A DNA stretch of 64,000 bases from Pezicula radicicola. Taxonomy: Eukaryota; Ascomycota; Leotiomycetes; Helotiales; Dermateaceae. The translations under genes and the position numbers were made by a program. The stretch is from the NCBI GenBank assembly GCA_003008705.1, contig PDUO01000036.1, positions 133,968 through 197,967 on the forward strand, written 5' to 3'. Shown one piece after another: positions 21,816 through 33,956 of the stretch. The notes under the pieces are model-generated. The model was not told where the DNA came from, ran no database searches, and was given only the letters and a program-made list of their open reading frames with translations. Every line of letters begins with the position of its first letter. Within the stretch, counting starts at the first letter, position 1.

Positions 21816-23339
21816 TAGCTGCACATAGGCTGGAGGAGAAAATGACCTTGGTATAAGGCTTTTTAGAAAGGCAACAGGAAACTGACCACCTTATATCTTC
21901 AGATGGATGTATGAAAGAACGGCAAACGGCAAAATTACCCCGCAGACTATCCCCACAGTTGGAACCCCGCAGTTGCATTCTACAAAGAAAAATACTTCAC
22001 AACTGTGGAAGTTACATGGAGATGGAGGTATATACGACAACACGTCGCTTAGAATACGACGTACGAGGCTAATGACCTCGGCAAATATGTTTTGATGCAT
22101 GAGACCTTTAAGAACAGGTTTTAAATGGTTGCCTTGGAGGTGATCGTAATTTTTTTTTTTAAAAAAAAAGGGCCGGTAAGAGTACTGGCGCTTAATAATT
22201 TGATATCTGTATTCCTGTTAATTGACTCCTATAAATATGTCCCATCACAAGGTAGTAGAAGGAAAGACGAAAACATTATGTGAACAATGAAATGGACATG
22301 GACGACTAGAAGAAATTCGAAATATAGCTTGAGATATTTAGACTGGTATTTTAGGGCTCTAGATGCTTGGGAGGAGATTTGGAAGATTATAACCATGTCA
22401 CAAAAGTCACGTCGCTTAAACAAGGATTATATGATTACTATACTACTCCGTATCTCGGCCAAGACACACCACTTTATAGACTTTTAATAAATATGCAATT
22501 TTTTATATAGAAAAGTCTCTATATCACATAATCCAAAAGTATTACCTGTTTTTCTATTATATCTATTACTAAGATGATATTTTAAGGCAACTATACCCAT
22601 TTGTGGTTTTAACCAGCACCGGTTAGGAGTAGGTATGAATTATGGTAACCCCACTAATGAAGTGGAAGATAGCATTACGGAGAAAATAGTTGACTGGCGT
22701 GTTCGTATTCAGATAGAATGAGACCACAATGTGAGAATCAGGAGCTCAAATATCATATGGATCTTTAATGGACCTTTATGATGTATCACCTACGGGCAGA
22801 CGTCAAGTGGTTACGAAAATCTATCTGCACATTGCTGAAACTATTCTGATTACGTTCGATACTGAATTTTCAAAAGCCATACGATTTTCTGCTTCCCCCA
22901 AAGAAAAAATCAAAGATCCATTGTAAAATGATGGAAATTTCAATAGTGGGGAAAACGTTGGTTAAGAACCCTTACTCCCTCAGTTGAGACTATTTCCTAC
23001 TAATTGTACACGGTGCTAAGATACTAGATTCTAACAATATTACCTTAAACCACATCCTTAAACAAAATATGCATATATAAAACTGTAAGCATTCTACCAT
23101 CATTGATCGCTATGAATATTCCGTTGATAGTTTCTCAGATCAAAAATCTACAGCAGAGAACAAATATTTATAGAACGTAAAACTAGGTTTTAGAAATGTA
23201 GGTCCTATTATCGAACAAATATATTTACTATCTAAGAAGTGCCTATACTCGATCCTAATTGAGGATCCACTATGAATAACGTACCTCCAAGAAATTGGTG
23301 AAATAGACCCACATGGAATCTAATGGTTGCACCTATTCT
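21816..23339. other. AT-rich intergenic stretch
   Basis: It contains an oligo-T/oligo-A palindromic run around 22149-22170. No gene was supported. Confidence 0.4.
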
Positions 23340-24491
23340 AGATCAATACCTACCTGCATCGCCAACTTCGAGATCAAATTGCTCTCTATTAGTGAGTTTC
23401 TCAAAAACTGCCTTTGGCTCGCAGATAGGAGTACGACACAATGGGCACCTTTTCGACTCGTGTATTTTCTCCCTTATCGGCATTGCCCATTGTTGAATAC
23501 ATCCAAGGCCAACAATATGACCACAGGTAAGCTTAGTGGGTCTTCTGCACCTAGAATATTCCTCCAATATGGACGATATGTATTTATGATCTTTGATAAG
23601 CTGGCGTTGGAAAAGTTGGCGTTAAAAACCTTAAAATACCTAGGGAATTTAAGACGATCAATAGCTTTATCTTTTGCTGATCTCAAGCCGGGATATTCAT
23701 TGTCATCCTCGGGAAATATACCACGTTTGAATTTAACTGCTACTTCGAGAAAGTCTGATGCTATGTCCTCGAAGTCAGGTTGGGCAGTATGTGCATATTG
23801 CTCGATTTGGGCTATGTTACTATAGGCCTGGTGGACCAAAGTGTAAATTTTGTGCTGACAAATGGCCCATAGTGTATCTGTCTCTTCCCACTCAGACATG
23901 AGGACGTCTTGTAGTGTATATCAAGAAGTTTTTGGCGCTCCTCAATGAAAAACGTATACCCAAGGAGGTAATTCGCATTTTTAAGTAACACTTCGCCTAC
24001 AATATGTTCTCCAGAAAATCTGTTGTAGTTCCAATTGTCGACCGAATCAATATCGAGTCCCAGAGCATGGTAACTAGCGTCCCGATGGTCTTCTGATATT
24101 ATCATTTCCGGATCAAGATAGGACCACTTATACGGTTCATCATGTTCTGTTGCTCGAATCCAATGTCTTTTGAAGTCCTCTTTACAAAACCGTCTACCAC
24201 GGTCTCGGAGTGGGATAGGCTGGAAAAAAGGATCATAATAAGCCTCAATCTGGCCAGTATCTGTTCACGGTCCGCGTAACGGTCGCAAACTGTCGGGTGT
24301 GTAAACCCGGAATTAATGGCTGCTATAACCACCGCAGACGGTATGTCTGATCTAATAACCTTTTGAGCATTGAGGAATGCGACAACAGCCTCGTAAAAGC
24401 CGAGTTTAGAACGAGGCATCCAGAGTGGCTTGAGTCTCGGCCACCAGTAACGGCACTTTGCCTCGAGAAGTCTTCTTTCGATTGGATCCAT
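23340..24491 (-). pseudogene. Frameshifted gene with a C-terminal RING-finger-like segment
   Basis: Four overlapping minus-strand frames read as one protein in order: 24491 to about 24262 (starts MDPIERRLLEAKC), about 24262 to 23905 (contains EPYKWSYLDPEM and a long helical part), about 23905 to 23580 (SEWEETDTLWAICQHK), and about 23580 to 23343. The last contains CRRPTKLTCGHIVG, a CIQQW segment and CPLCRTPI, the second half of a C3HC4 RING finger; the first Cys pair is missing. The frame moves the same way at each of the three junctions, and no intron of normal size with GT-AG ends joins them. RING proteins are usually ubiquitin ligases. I call it a decayed or mis-sequenced gene of an unnamed fungal family. 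Confidence 0.55.
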
Positions 24492-25594
24492 AGACGGTAT
24501 TGTTTGATTGAGATTAGATGGAGGTGGTTGGATAGTTTGACATTTGGGGGATTTGAAGTTTGTTGGATTTTGCTACTGGAAAATAACAAGGGAGCAGCTC
24601 CTTTTATGCGCACTAAGTTGAGAACAGAACTGACTTTCAGATAGTGCTTAACTATCTAGTGAGAGGTTAGATTAAATGTTTAGTAACCTACTAAATAGAA
24701 ATTATGGTTTAGATCTACTCAGGCTATACCTGTCCTAGCACTTGCAAATAACTATCCTTAATAGATAAGCAGGATTCTTTTCAGCTGTCAAACAATTTTT
24801 TGTTATAGCAGCAGGGTAAAACTTTACGTTATTTACGTACGAAAATTACACTCGAATTAAGTCCGCCTCCAGGTTATCTAGGAAGATAATTCGAAGCCCT
24901 TTTAAATTAACACTGACGTAAAGTAAGAAGCTACATTTGGAGACTAATTGGAGTGATCTATTAGTTTAAATGGCGTATCTATCACCAAAGAGCTTTGAGA
25001 ATCAAGATAACAACTTAGAAGAAACAGTACTGTACGAATTGGTTTATAAGACATCATTTTGAATAGCTATCTATTTACAGATAAGAGATAAATTTGAGTA
25101 ACCCACTTGACTTGAGCAACTCACTTCAAAATGATATCTTATAAACCAATTCACACAGTAGCATCGAAGGATTATGATACTTGACAAGAATTGTTGGTGC
25201 CTCAATAATCTGGCAATGATACTTTCTCAACCTTTTTTTTTAGAGCAATATAATGGTATTTGAGGCTTCACTATGGGTTTCTCTAGAATTCTACCTGTTA
25301 CGTTAGTGCATCGTTGACATCTTATGCAGAACCAAGCGCTACTATACTATGTATACCAAATACTAGTGCAATTCTTGCTTTGCCTTCTTACCATTCTGTT
25401 CGTACGGAATGTGAGAGGTAGAGTGATGAAGGAAAGTGATGTGGAAGATGAAGAACAATTTTGGAGTGTGGATAAGGAAAAGCAGGAAGATCATCACCCG
25501 CTCTTCTCAAGCTCTACATAAAGAATTCTTGCTATTGAAATGAGTCTTGAGAAACGTGTGGGGCTATTTAAACAAAAGGTGAGAACTGAGAAAT
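24492..25594. other. Intergenic stretch with one MITE
   Basis: It holds the 133-base element at 25028-25160. The frame at 25324-25521 has one possible membrane helix but no further support. Confidence 0.4.
25028..25160. mobile_element. 133-base MITE, copy 1 of a two-copy family
   Basis: Arms of 36 bases, 25028-25063 and 25125-25160, are inverted copies with 33 matches, starting TACTGT and containing GAATTGGTTTATAAG. A second member is at 41646-41783. Confidence 0.75.
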
Positions 25595-27325
25595 CTATTC
25601 GTTGTCTAATAGCCATTCTAACCTGCCCATAATTACCTTGCTAAGACATACCACTTCATCATCACCTATCATCTGAATAGTATAGCTGAAATTTACATTG
25701 CAACCTCCCTCCTTCGTACTTATCGCACCAACATACAAAGCAAACCCCATCGCAGGCTCAGTCGCACCAAAAGAAAACTCAGCATCGTTGATACGCCAGG
25801 GACTCGGATTTACTTCTAATTGAGAACCGGGTTCCTTTACTTCTGGATCAAAGAGCCCTAAATTCGAACATGATATTCCTCCCCAGATCATCGTTGGCAT
25901 TGTCGGTAACGCACGAGCTATAAATGGTTCTTTCTCTGCTGGTAGTGATGCCAATTTCATATAATCGCCTACTATAGAGGATTTGAGTCCGGCTTTGCTG
26001 CCAGCTATTTCAATTGTCTTCTGTAGCACAGAATTGTTGTAGACGGCAGTAGACCAGAATTTCTCCTTATCCAGTGCAAATTTAGTCGAACCGGGAGATG
26101 TTGCAGCTTCGAGATCGATCTCAGCAGTTGAGTCAGCTGGTGAGGTAAGAGTTTGACGTATACGACCAGCCGCTCGGTAGCGGGAGAGAGATATCATATA
26201 ATCACTGCGTGAACCGGTGATATTTCGCATATCAAGGCTGCCATCGGCGGGTTTACTGGTGACTGGGAGATATCGTCGGAAATCTATTGAAGTAATGATT
26301 AATCCAAACCGAGCACTTGGATAAATGTCGTTGGTAAGTGTAGCGAAAACTAGCGTCTTCAAGAGCGAGGCAAACTTCATCTTGTGTGTCTTGCATGCAG
26401 AAAGAGCTCGCCTCATCATCTCTGGTGGTATTCTCATTGGTTGAATTCGTGTCACGGATTTGGGTCGAGGAGTTGAAGTTGGCGTTATTTTGTACGGACA
26501 TTTGGCAGTGGAGAATATGAAGAATGATGATGGCATGAAGAGCCGTATCAAGGATATATAGATGACTGTCCATATTATACCCAGCATCGAGAAGCGGTAA
26601 CCTAGCGATGAAAATAGAGCGATTGTTTCCTCGGGTAGAGGATGGGGTGATGTGGGTGCAAGATGATAATTATCTGATGGTGCCAGCAAGTTGTCGTGCT
26701 CGGAGAGTTTGTTGATTGCTGCGAGTAAGCTTTGATGGAATGCAAGACCTCCTTTTCCATCGGTGATAATGTGGCTGAACACAAAAATTACATGAGTGCC
26801 ATTGACGACAACTACTCTCCACAGCGGTTGCGTCTTATCTTCCATGTCAAACCAGTGGTTATGCTGCGTCTCAAGGATCATGCTCATTCCATCTCCAGAT
26901 ACATCAATTCCTTCAAGGAACGAGACACATTCATCGAGATTGATGACTTTGAGACCTGCCTCCCATACTCGGTGGCTGCTCTTGGCTGGGTTTGACGTTT
27001 CGGTACTAATGATTACGGATAAAGCCGGATGTCCTTGTATCACTTCTTGCAGTGCAGGATACAACAGAGCTTTATTGAGAAGTCTTTCGCGGTTTTGACA
27101 GACGTAAGAAGCAGAGGCTATAACATTTGATTGAAAACCACTCTCGTGGTACACGGTATGATAAGTCTCATAATGACCTGCAATTTTATTACTGACGTGT
27201 ATACGAAGAGGCGAGGCGATTAGTCTCTTACCTGCTGCTCGTAATAAGTTATAACTAGCAGACTGTTCCTCATCGCCTTTTTCTGTGGTATGGTCCAAGT
27301 GATCTGACTCCTCAGTGAAGCTCAT
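25595..27325 (-). CDS. Alcohol O-acetyltransferase (AATase/ATF)-family acyltransferase
   Basis: This is one exon of 576 residues from ATG (27325) to the stop. The motif HIITDG at 185-190 matches HxxxDG, the catalytic signature of the AATase and wider condensation-type acyltransferase superfamily, followed by KGGLAFHQSLLAAIN. Other matching features are an N-terminal strand-helix half with HPALSVII and ETQHNHWFD, a central hydrophobic stretch (YRFSMLGIIWTVIYISLIRLF, about 246-266), and the C-terminal segment with EPAMGFALYVGAIS. Family members transfer acetyl from acetyl-CoA to alcohols or amines (yeast Atf1/2, Sli1). The length is normal. Acceptor substrate and location are unknown; the hydrophobic stretch suggests membrane association. 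No neighbouring pathway genes were seen. Confidence 0.8.
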   Translation of the reverse strand: MSFTEESDHLDHTTEKGDEEQSASYNLLRAAGKRLIASPLRIHVSNKIAGHYETYHTVYHESGFQSNVIASASYVCQNRERLLNKALLYPALQEVIQGHPALSVIISTETSNPAKSSHRVWEAGLKVINLDECVSFLEGIDVSGDGMSMILETQHNHWFDMEDKTQPLWRVVVVNGTHVIFVFSHIITDGKGGLAFHQSLLAAINKLSEHDNLLAPSDNYHLAPTSPHPLPEETIALFSSLGYRFSMLGIIWTVIYISLIRLFMPSSFFIFSTAKCPYKITPTSTPRPKSVTRIQPMRIPPEMMRRALSACKTHKMKFASLLKTLVFATLTNDIYPSARFGLIITSIDFRRYLPVTSKPADGSLDMRNITGSRSDYMISLSRYRAAGRIRQTLTSPADSTAEIDLEAATSPGSTKFALDKEKFWSTAVYNNSVLQKTIEIAGSKAGLKSSIVGDYMKLASLPAEKEPFIARALPTMPTMIWGGISCSNLGLFDPEVKEPGSQLEVNPSPWRINDAEFSFGATEPAMGFALYVGAISTKEGGCNVNFSYTIQMIGDDEVVCLSKVIMGRLEWLLDNE

Positions 27326-28266
27326 TTCAATAGATCACAGATAGCCAACAAGCGATGCGATAATAACAATAATTTAAGGTGTATCACAGTCTCGGTATCG
27401 ATCGAGAGACTGGATTTCAATACTGCGTAGAAACAAATGTGAGAAAGGCAGCGGAGCTACTGCGTTTAATACAGGCAACGAATTGCAGGCGAATTTTAAT
27501 TTTTAGATAACGGTACTTTCGCACATTGCCCCAAAGAGACAAAAATTTAAAAATTGGCGAGGTACAGCATGATGATTTGACCGTTCGGGCGTAACAACCA
27601 ATCATACACCCTCGCTAGTTTGAGTTCCACGCTGCTTTGTACGAGTTTGCTGAACCTCGTAATACATCTCTCAATAAGCTGGTCTTTGCAAAACTTAAGC
27701 ATGATAATCATTTCCTATTCACAAAGCAGCATCCATGAGACCAAGATACCAGTTAAGGTTTATTTACTCCCAAGGAAAATAAGACATAATAAAGTCAATT
27801 TTTTTTGAATGAGCTGTTTCTAAACGAGGGTCGTTGATAGCCGAAGTTTCGTTTCGGGCTCCGACTCCGAAATGGAGGAAACACAACAGGCAAGGAAGCG
27901 CGTTCAGTTAGCCAACCGACAATCAGGAAGTTTCTAATGCTGATTCCATGGGTTGTAATAAAGGTGTGAGCATAAGTCTGTTTGGAGCCTTGATCCTAAT
28001 AGTAATCTCATATGGTTTAAGAACACGAACACGAGCTCTAGAGTCTTAAGGTGAGTTACTTTTGATATTGGCTAAGCGAGATAAGTAGTCTCAACGTTCT
28101 TCGGAAAAGGGGGCTTCTTGGCATCTGGCACAGGCCTGTACAGTACCGGTATCTTTCAACTAAAAAAAATCAACTCTAACCTCAACTGTGCGAGCCTCTA
28201 ACCACATTGCTTCGTGCTTTATTGCTCTACGCCTTTTGATGAGGAACATTTCAGGATTCCTTGATG
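27326..28266. other. Intergenic stretch
   Basis: Only short frames without motifs were seen. Confidence 0.4.
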
Positions 28267-28769
28267 AGGTAAGAGTTCGTGCCACTGGGAATGGCCCACC
28301 CCACGAAAACACACCAAAAATGGCGAAATTACACCCTTTTAAATTGTTTATAAATCAACAATAAATAGAAATAAAGATACTAAATTAAAGATTATATATA
28401 AGAATTACTTTATTTTTAATTTATACTCTTTAGAATTTAATTTATTTACCTAATAAAAAAGTTATAAGATATTCTTTAAGTATAAAAGAAAATTTTACTT
28501 AAAATCGCTTAATTTATATATAAAATTATATAAAATTTATAAAATTTAAAATCTACTATATTTAAGTATATATTAAATACTTAATTTTAAAGAAAATATT
28601 AATTCCTTATAGTATATATATTTTTAAGTAATTATCTACTAGGATTTTTAATTTTATAAGAAATAAATTAGTAGTTGTTGATTTATAAATAATTTAAAAG
28701 GGTGTAATTCCGCTATTTTTGGTGTATTTTCGTGGGGTGGGCCATTCCTAGTGGCACGAACTCTTACCT
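28267..28769. mobile_element. Non-autonomous element with 93-base terminal inverted repeats and an AT-only core
   Basis: Bases 28267-28359 and 28677-28769 are inverted copies with 88 of 93 positions equal; all five differences are transitions. The arms contain GTAAGAGTTCGTGCCACT, GGAATGGCCCACCCCACG and ATTACACCCTTTTAAATT. The 317-base interior is almost wholly A and T, far more than the arms. No coding frame is present. It is probably a MITE or deletion derivative of a DNA transposon; the target duplication is unclear. Confidence 0.8.
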
Positions 28770-30324
28770 TATAAGAGGTATTGCAAGACTTTCCAGGACG
28801 CGATTATAATCTTACAGGTATTGGGATTTTCTTGGCAACGGGTAGACTCACTATGTATCTATGTCAATCGATTATAATTTCGGAACCTCTAAAATCTAAG
28901 GCTTGGACCTTGAATTTATGAGTTCTACGGGTACATTAGCCTTAGTACACCCTTAGCATACCCTAAGTCAGCCTTTACGCCATAATATAAAACCATATTT
29001 AACGCTTGTATATCCCGGCTTTAGTTTCATTTACTATGTTTAGTCAGGAAGTATATTTTTTACTAGAGCTAATTCTAGTTTCCTCTTCATAAAGAAGGTT
29101 ACTTTGGTTTCACAGCACTCAAATTTGTTATAGGTTTGTGACTTCCTCTCTACATTCGTAGTAGTGATCAAAATCTTCTTGGTTGCTTACGATTTTTACC
29201 CAGCTCAACTCCGCTCCACCGATATGCTCCTCTAAGTACCATAAGGCACAGCTCCCATTAGGTAATGCATTACTCTTCCCTCTTACGGTCTCCGTCTTCC
29301 CCTACAACTAGAATCCTGCCCAAATCTTCCTCTGACCTCCCTTGTGCCCACCTTTTATGTTCCAGCCTCCCCTGCTCCAACCTCGCTTGCTCGGACATAG
29401 AGGTAGTTGTTCTTGGAGGAGAGCCGCCACTGAGGACTCCAATAATTACTCACGATCGCGCAATAAACTATGGCGAGGCGGCAAGAGAAGTTCTCGAAGT
29501 GGGAATGCGGCTAGGGTTTTTAAGGCATCCTAAGGCTGTACAACCGTCGCCGAAGAATGGCTAATACTATTAACGGCAAGTGCCTGCCCTTTGGTAATCA
29601 GTGATTATATGCTCACATAGCCAGGCAATGTTAACGTAAGCCAAAACTAATAGTTCTCAGCTTCTCGGGCATGACGTTAAGGTGATGGGGGAGAGCTACA
29701 TATCGAATATATCAGCCGTTGACGTACAAGAGATCATAAATCTAACACTTATCTCTGCAGAGATTCTCATTGACGAAGCAAGGTTGGCTATCAAGGCCCA
29801 GTCATGTTCAACTTTGAAAGCGGTGTTTCCTAAGCATCATTACTCGAAGACCCCGGGCACGCACATCTGAGCGTGTGGGTCAATGATGAAGGGCGAGTGC
29901 TTGTTTAATCGCGACTAATCATCCTCCTGCTCTCATTCAGTTCGTTGGAGCTCCTGTGGTTTGGAACACATAGCGCCATTGACGCTGTAGAGCTCCAATA
30001 CCGCCTAAGACATGCGTCCTTTACGTTGGATTCATCTTCTGCTGGCCCAAACAGAAAGATCAATTCCTTGAAAATGCACCTTGTAAAATATATACGACTG
30101 CCAATTATTTCAAGGATGAAAGCCAATGATCATCTGTTTCTCCTGTCTGTTCAGCCGATACTACCTTAGATACATGAAAGCGACCTTGGGTACTGTTGGA
30201 ACATGTGATGATAGGTGGGGGAGAGAAGTTGGGGGCCGTTACTGGGGCTTGACACCCTTAACTTGAGCCGTATTCCTACAATGCTCTTTGATCTCCACTC
30301 ATAGTATCAAGCGATACATCAATT
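28770..30324. other. Intergenic stretch with unsupported short frames
   Basis: The frames at 29265-29564, 29682-29870 and 29945-30169 show no motif, signal or splice pattern I can defend. Confidence 0.35.
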
Positions 30325-31631
30325 ATGGAAGGTACATTCGACGACCCTGCAAACCACGCAATTATTCCTTGGTATCTTTTCAATACAACTGATGCCTCGA
30401 CATACATCCTTGACTATTTGGCGAGTGGTTTCAAAAAAATTTAGGACTAACGGCACCACGTCTGATGGTGTTGTATACAATTGGGCTGAAGTCTGTCGAA
30501 ACCCCAAGGCTGTATTTTTAGTTCCAGTGGCCTTCATTCCCTGCTTACTATACCCGAATGTCACACGTAATGTTGATAATAGCACTTTACCAACGAACTT
30601 GTCGGCGATCGGTTTCTCGTCGAACGTAACGGCATCCGTTCTCACATCAATAATTCCAACATGTTTAGCAGCTTACTGTGGCTCTCAGTCTGACTGCGCT
30701 ATCAGGAATGACAGCATCTGCGATGTGGGAAATATTTTGACGACAGGCTTTGATCTGTCTGCTCAGGGTGTTGCCCAGTGCTGGCTTGCCATATGTTCCC
30801 AAGATGTTGAAAGTGTCAATACTGATATTGCTGGTGTTGGCGTACGTAACTCTACAAAGCATATGCACTTCGGAAACACTGGCTAGATCCTCATTTTGTA
30901 CCTGAGCCAAAGTGCCATTGCTTTGTTCGGCTTGACAGTCATGTCGATCCTGGCCTGCCGGATATTTTTCAAACGAAAGAGAGTCTCCCTGAATGATCGC
31001 GACTCGAACTTCAATTCTGGCAATCCGGACTTTGCAAAGCGACTCGAGCGGAAACAAGCCAGAATACCACTACGTGATTGCAAACAACATAATGGCTGAG
31101 TTCCACAAAGCTCAGTCCTACTACGCAATTGCTTTGCAGGTCGCAAAAACGTTCGTTATCATCTACACCGAGGAACGGCATTCTCCCCGTTGTGACCACG
31201 CTTTGTACATTGATGCTATTTGGTAAGAAGTCATGGTACATGCTTAGTTTGTCTCTTGTTACAGTAGTACTTTCATCTATTACGGTTGGACATCTAGCGC
31301 ATTACTGTACTTTAATTCGGTTGGCAAGTCTACTACCATAAATGCTGGAGGGATTTGGCCTTACGCTTGCGGGAGCCACGGTCCCACCTCATTTTGTTCC
31401 AATATTGGTCCCAATAAAATACATGGCAGGGATTCAAGTCCATTCTTGACTGTCATGATCATCATGGACATCACCACCGTGCTCTTGGTTCTCTGGAAAT
31501 TTCTTACTGATACCTCGTTCCTGAAGAGCAAGGACCAAATCTCTTTATGGTCCGAGGGAACTGAATGGCGAGGTCCTATCTTGATCTTAATATTCCTTTG
31601 TTTCGGTACAGTTTCCATAGGAACGGTTTAG
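30325..31631 (+). pseudogene. Multi-pass membrane protein of unknown function, with two apparent frameshifts
   Basis: The gene starts at ATG 30325 (IIPWYLFNTTDASTYILDY). At 30433-30439 an A7 run breaks the frame; reading resumes one frame over with RTNGTTSDG and continues to an intron at 30842-30886. The next exon has a helix (SAIALFGLTVMSILACRIF) and basic residues, then a second shift around 31045-31065 leads into NNIMAEFHKAQSYYAIALQV. A GT-AG intron at 31223-31264 joins cleanly to a last exon (WTSSALLYF, GGIWPYACG) ending at 31631. The extracellular part is Cys-rich with N-glycosylation sequons; four to six helices follow. The EFHKAQ plus Cys-rich pattern recalls a fungal-specific membrane family without a known role. 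Homopolymer error could explain the first shift. Confidence 0.6.
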
Positions 31632-32909
31632 GTTTCTATAAACTTATCATATATTAGCTGCTTCTTTTCAAGTATCCTTTGTTGCTATTTTCAGCTTATA
31701 GAGAGTAGAGAACATTGTCTTAGTAGGATATCTTGTTAGGAGAGATAATTTATAAATTTAAGCGACCATGAATTTAGGTAACTACAGGCAGTTTAAATTA
31801 TTAATCGCTCCACTAGAACCTTTACCGGGCGGTGCTAAGTTACTCATGTCATATTCATTGTGAATTTCTATACTCCTAACAATGCTTAATTTTATAAATA
31901 TTAAGTAAATTATAAACTTGTTAGTATAAATTTTATTATAGAATTTTAGTCTACTTATTCAAGAGACTTACGTAACAGTACATAGGTAAAATCTAACAAA
32001 ATAGTATAATACAGAGAAAACAAAACTCCTCTGCCTCTTCTGTACCTAAGAGCAGAATATCTACAAAGGTATTGAGTGTTAGCATATCTGCTACAGCTTA
32101 GTATAACTTGCTCCCCTTTCCTTCTCTCCATATCAGATCCTCTAATTCAAGAGCCATAACCTAGTAGTTCCTTAAAAACAAGAATAAGTCCACAAGTGCC
32201 TTCAAAACCTCTCTGTACTCATATTGTATCATGTTGTAGTTTAAGTAGAAGTGATATTATAGGACCAAACCAGGGACTTTTGGCACAGGGGAATTGAATC
32301 AATCAACAAGCCTAGCAGAATTATTTCAGGAACAATCCTTGGCAGGGGAAAGTACGGCAAGCTAAATATACATTTAGATGTAGATGTATAGTTTATGTCT
32401 TTTAAGCTATCAGTTTCTATCCATGTGAACTCTACATAAGACGTTATTAGAAACTGCTTTACACCGACTCGTTCATGCTGTCCTTCACCCTAGCGCGCAA
32501 TGAAGTTTTTGGTTTGAATGCTCAATTAGTAAATAGCGATGACGCTGGTATTATTGCAGTTGTTTGGTACTATGTACAGTACAAGGCTTGAAATTGGCCG
32601 AAGACTGATCTATCTGTGCACAATAAGTTTAATATATACACCATCCATGACTCATAATCTCGTAAAACAATAACCTAGTTCCGGTATGCAAGACCCTAAT
32701 GGCGGCCATTCCTGCCGGCGCCTCTCCTCCCTCCCTCACCCATCCTTCCCTCCATCCTTGCCTCCATTCTTCCCTCAACCTCATCAAGTATCCTTTTAGC
32801 TGATCTCTTCCATAGCAGAAAATCCCAATGGCTTCCCTGTAGTATAAGTCCGCCCTAGTAGACCATATACTCTCAAACATTCCTAACACCGTCTAAACAA
32901 ATCCCTCCC
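31632..32909. other. AT-rich intergenic stretch
   Basis: It includes a pyrimidine-rich (CCTCCCTC-like) tract at about 32727-32785. No gene was supported. Confidence 0.4.
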
Positions 32910-33956
32910 TCAAGGAACATTAGAGCCCTGATATATCCGATCCTGCTGACCCTGGTGATGACCAGACGATAATTCCACCGCACCCGGACTAGCAGGAACC
33001 TCATGATAAGCATTATAAGTCTTAGGAGGTACGGGCGCATCAAACCCCTGATGCGAATTCGGATCCACCGGTGGTACACTAGTAAAGCCTACACTAGTAT
33101 AACCCAAGTCCGCCGCCTCCTTGGAATGCGATCTTGAATGCGATCTCCATTTCTTTCCAAGCAAGAAGAAACCGATGAGGGATGCAAGAGATACCACTCC
33201 TAAAGCAGCCGCAAGACCTATTGTAGCGTTGCTCGTACCCGAATTTTTCGATTGTGTTCCGTTGGATGTCGTCGAGTTATTATTTGAAGTTGCGGTGGAA
33301 GAAACGGTTACTGTGGCTGTTGCTGCGCTGACTCCTTGTGCGACTAGTGTAGGTGCTAGAGTGAAGGTAGCTGTCGAATTACCACAGCAGTCACTCCTAC
33401 CATTACCACAGCAAAAAGATGGCTTTCCATCTACAGTCCCGCAACCATAGAGTAAAGCGAAGCTAACATTAGAACCGTAATCCTGTCAGATCAAATAATC
33501 AGTTCATAATTCTTCCTTCGCACTCTTCAATGATAACCGTCGTAACGGTTTTTCTTCCTTTTTTTCCCTTTTTCTTTTTTTGCTGAATATAATAATGATA
33601 ATAATCAGTTAATAAGCTATACGCACCTGCGAATTCGTACAAACATTCTGTAGACAATTGGGACTACTCCAGGTTGAATCAGAACAGGAATCACGATAGT
33701 AACTCCCATCATTCTTGCACAGTCCTGTGGGATCACATGTATCGTTCTGTGAACTCAGTCCCATACTACAGCACATTGAGCCTTGGCCTTCGGCCGCGAG
33801 CACTGCATTACATGGGACTAGTTCGGAAGATGCTACTGCGGTTCCATCTAGTCTGTAGCATGTTACTGCTGGAGAAGTGGCTCTGGGAATAATAAGCTCT
33901 TCGTCGTAATTATTATTGGAAGATTTTTCGGAGGGAGCGAGGGATTGAGATGGCAT
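32910..33956 (-). CDS. Cys-rich single-pass membrane protein (type I-like topology), fungal family of unknown function
   Basis: Exons 33956-33627 and 33482-32910 give 300 residues; the 144-base intron has GTGCGT and a TGACAG acceptor and is phase 0. Residues about 35-150 are Cys-rich with an ordered start (TCYRLDGTAVASSELVPC) and SMCC, CDPTGLC, FCCGNGRSDCC clusters. A Ser/Thr-rich stalk follows, then one helix (IGLAAALGVVSLASLIGFFLL), then a basic stop-transfer (KKWRSHSRSHS) and a Pro/Gly-rich cytosolic tail. This matches a common filamentous-fungal pattern of cell-wall-sensor-like proteins. An expected signal peptide is not visible after the chosen Met; the upstream in-frame extension to 34079 does not supply a convincing one either, so an unseen 5' exon is possible. 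Confidence 0.7.

Noticed and set aside
22149..22170. Oligo-T/oligo-A palindrome as a terminator or origin
   Set aside because: A simple homopolymer junction with no other supporting signal.
29265..29564. 99-codon Ser/Leu/Pro-rich frame
   Set aside because: No recognisable domain; a second frame in the same place is equally open.
32727..32785. CCTCCCTC-like repeats resembling an array
   Set aside because: Irregular pyrimidine-rich tract without constant unit or spacers; not a CRISPR or satellite.
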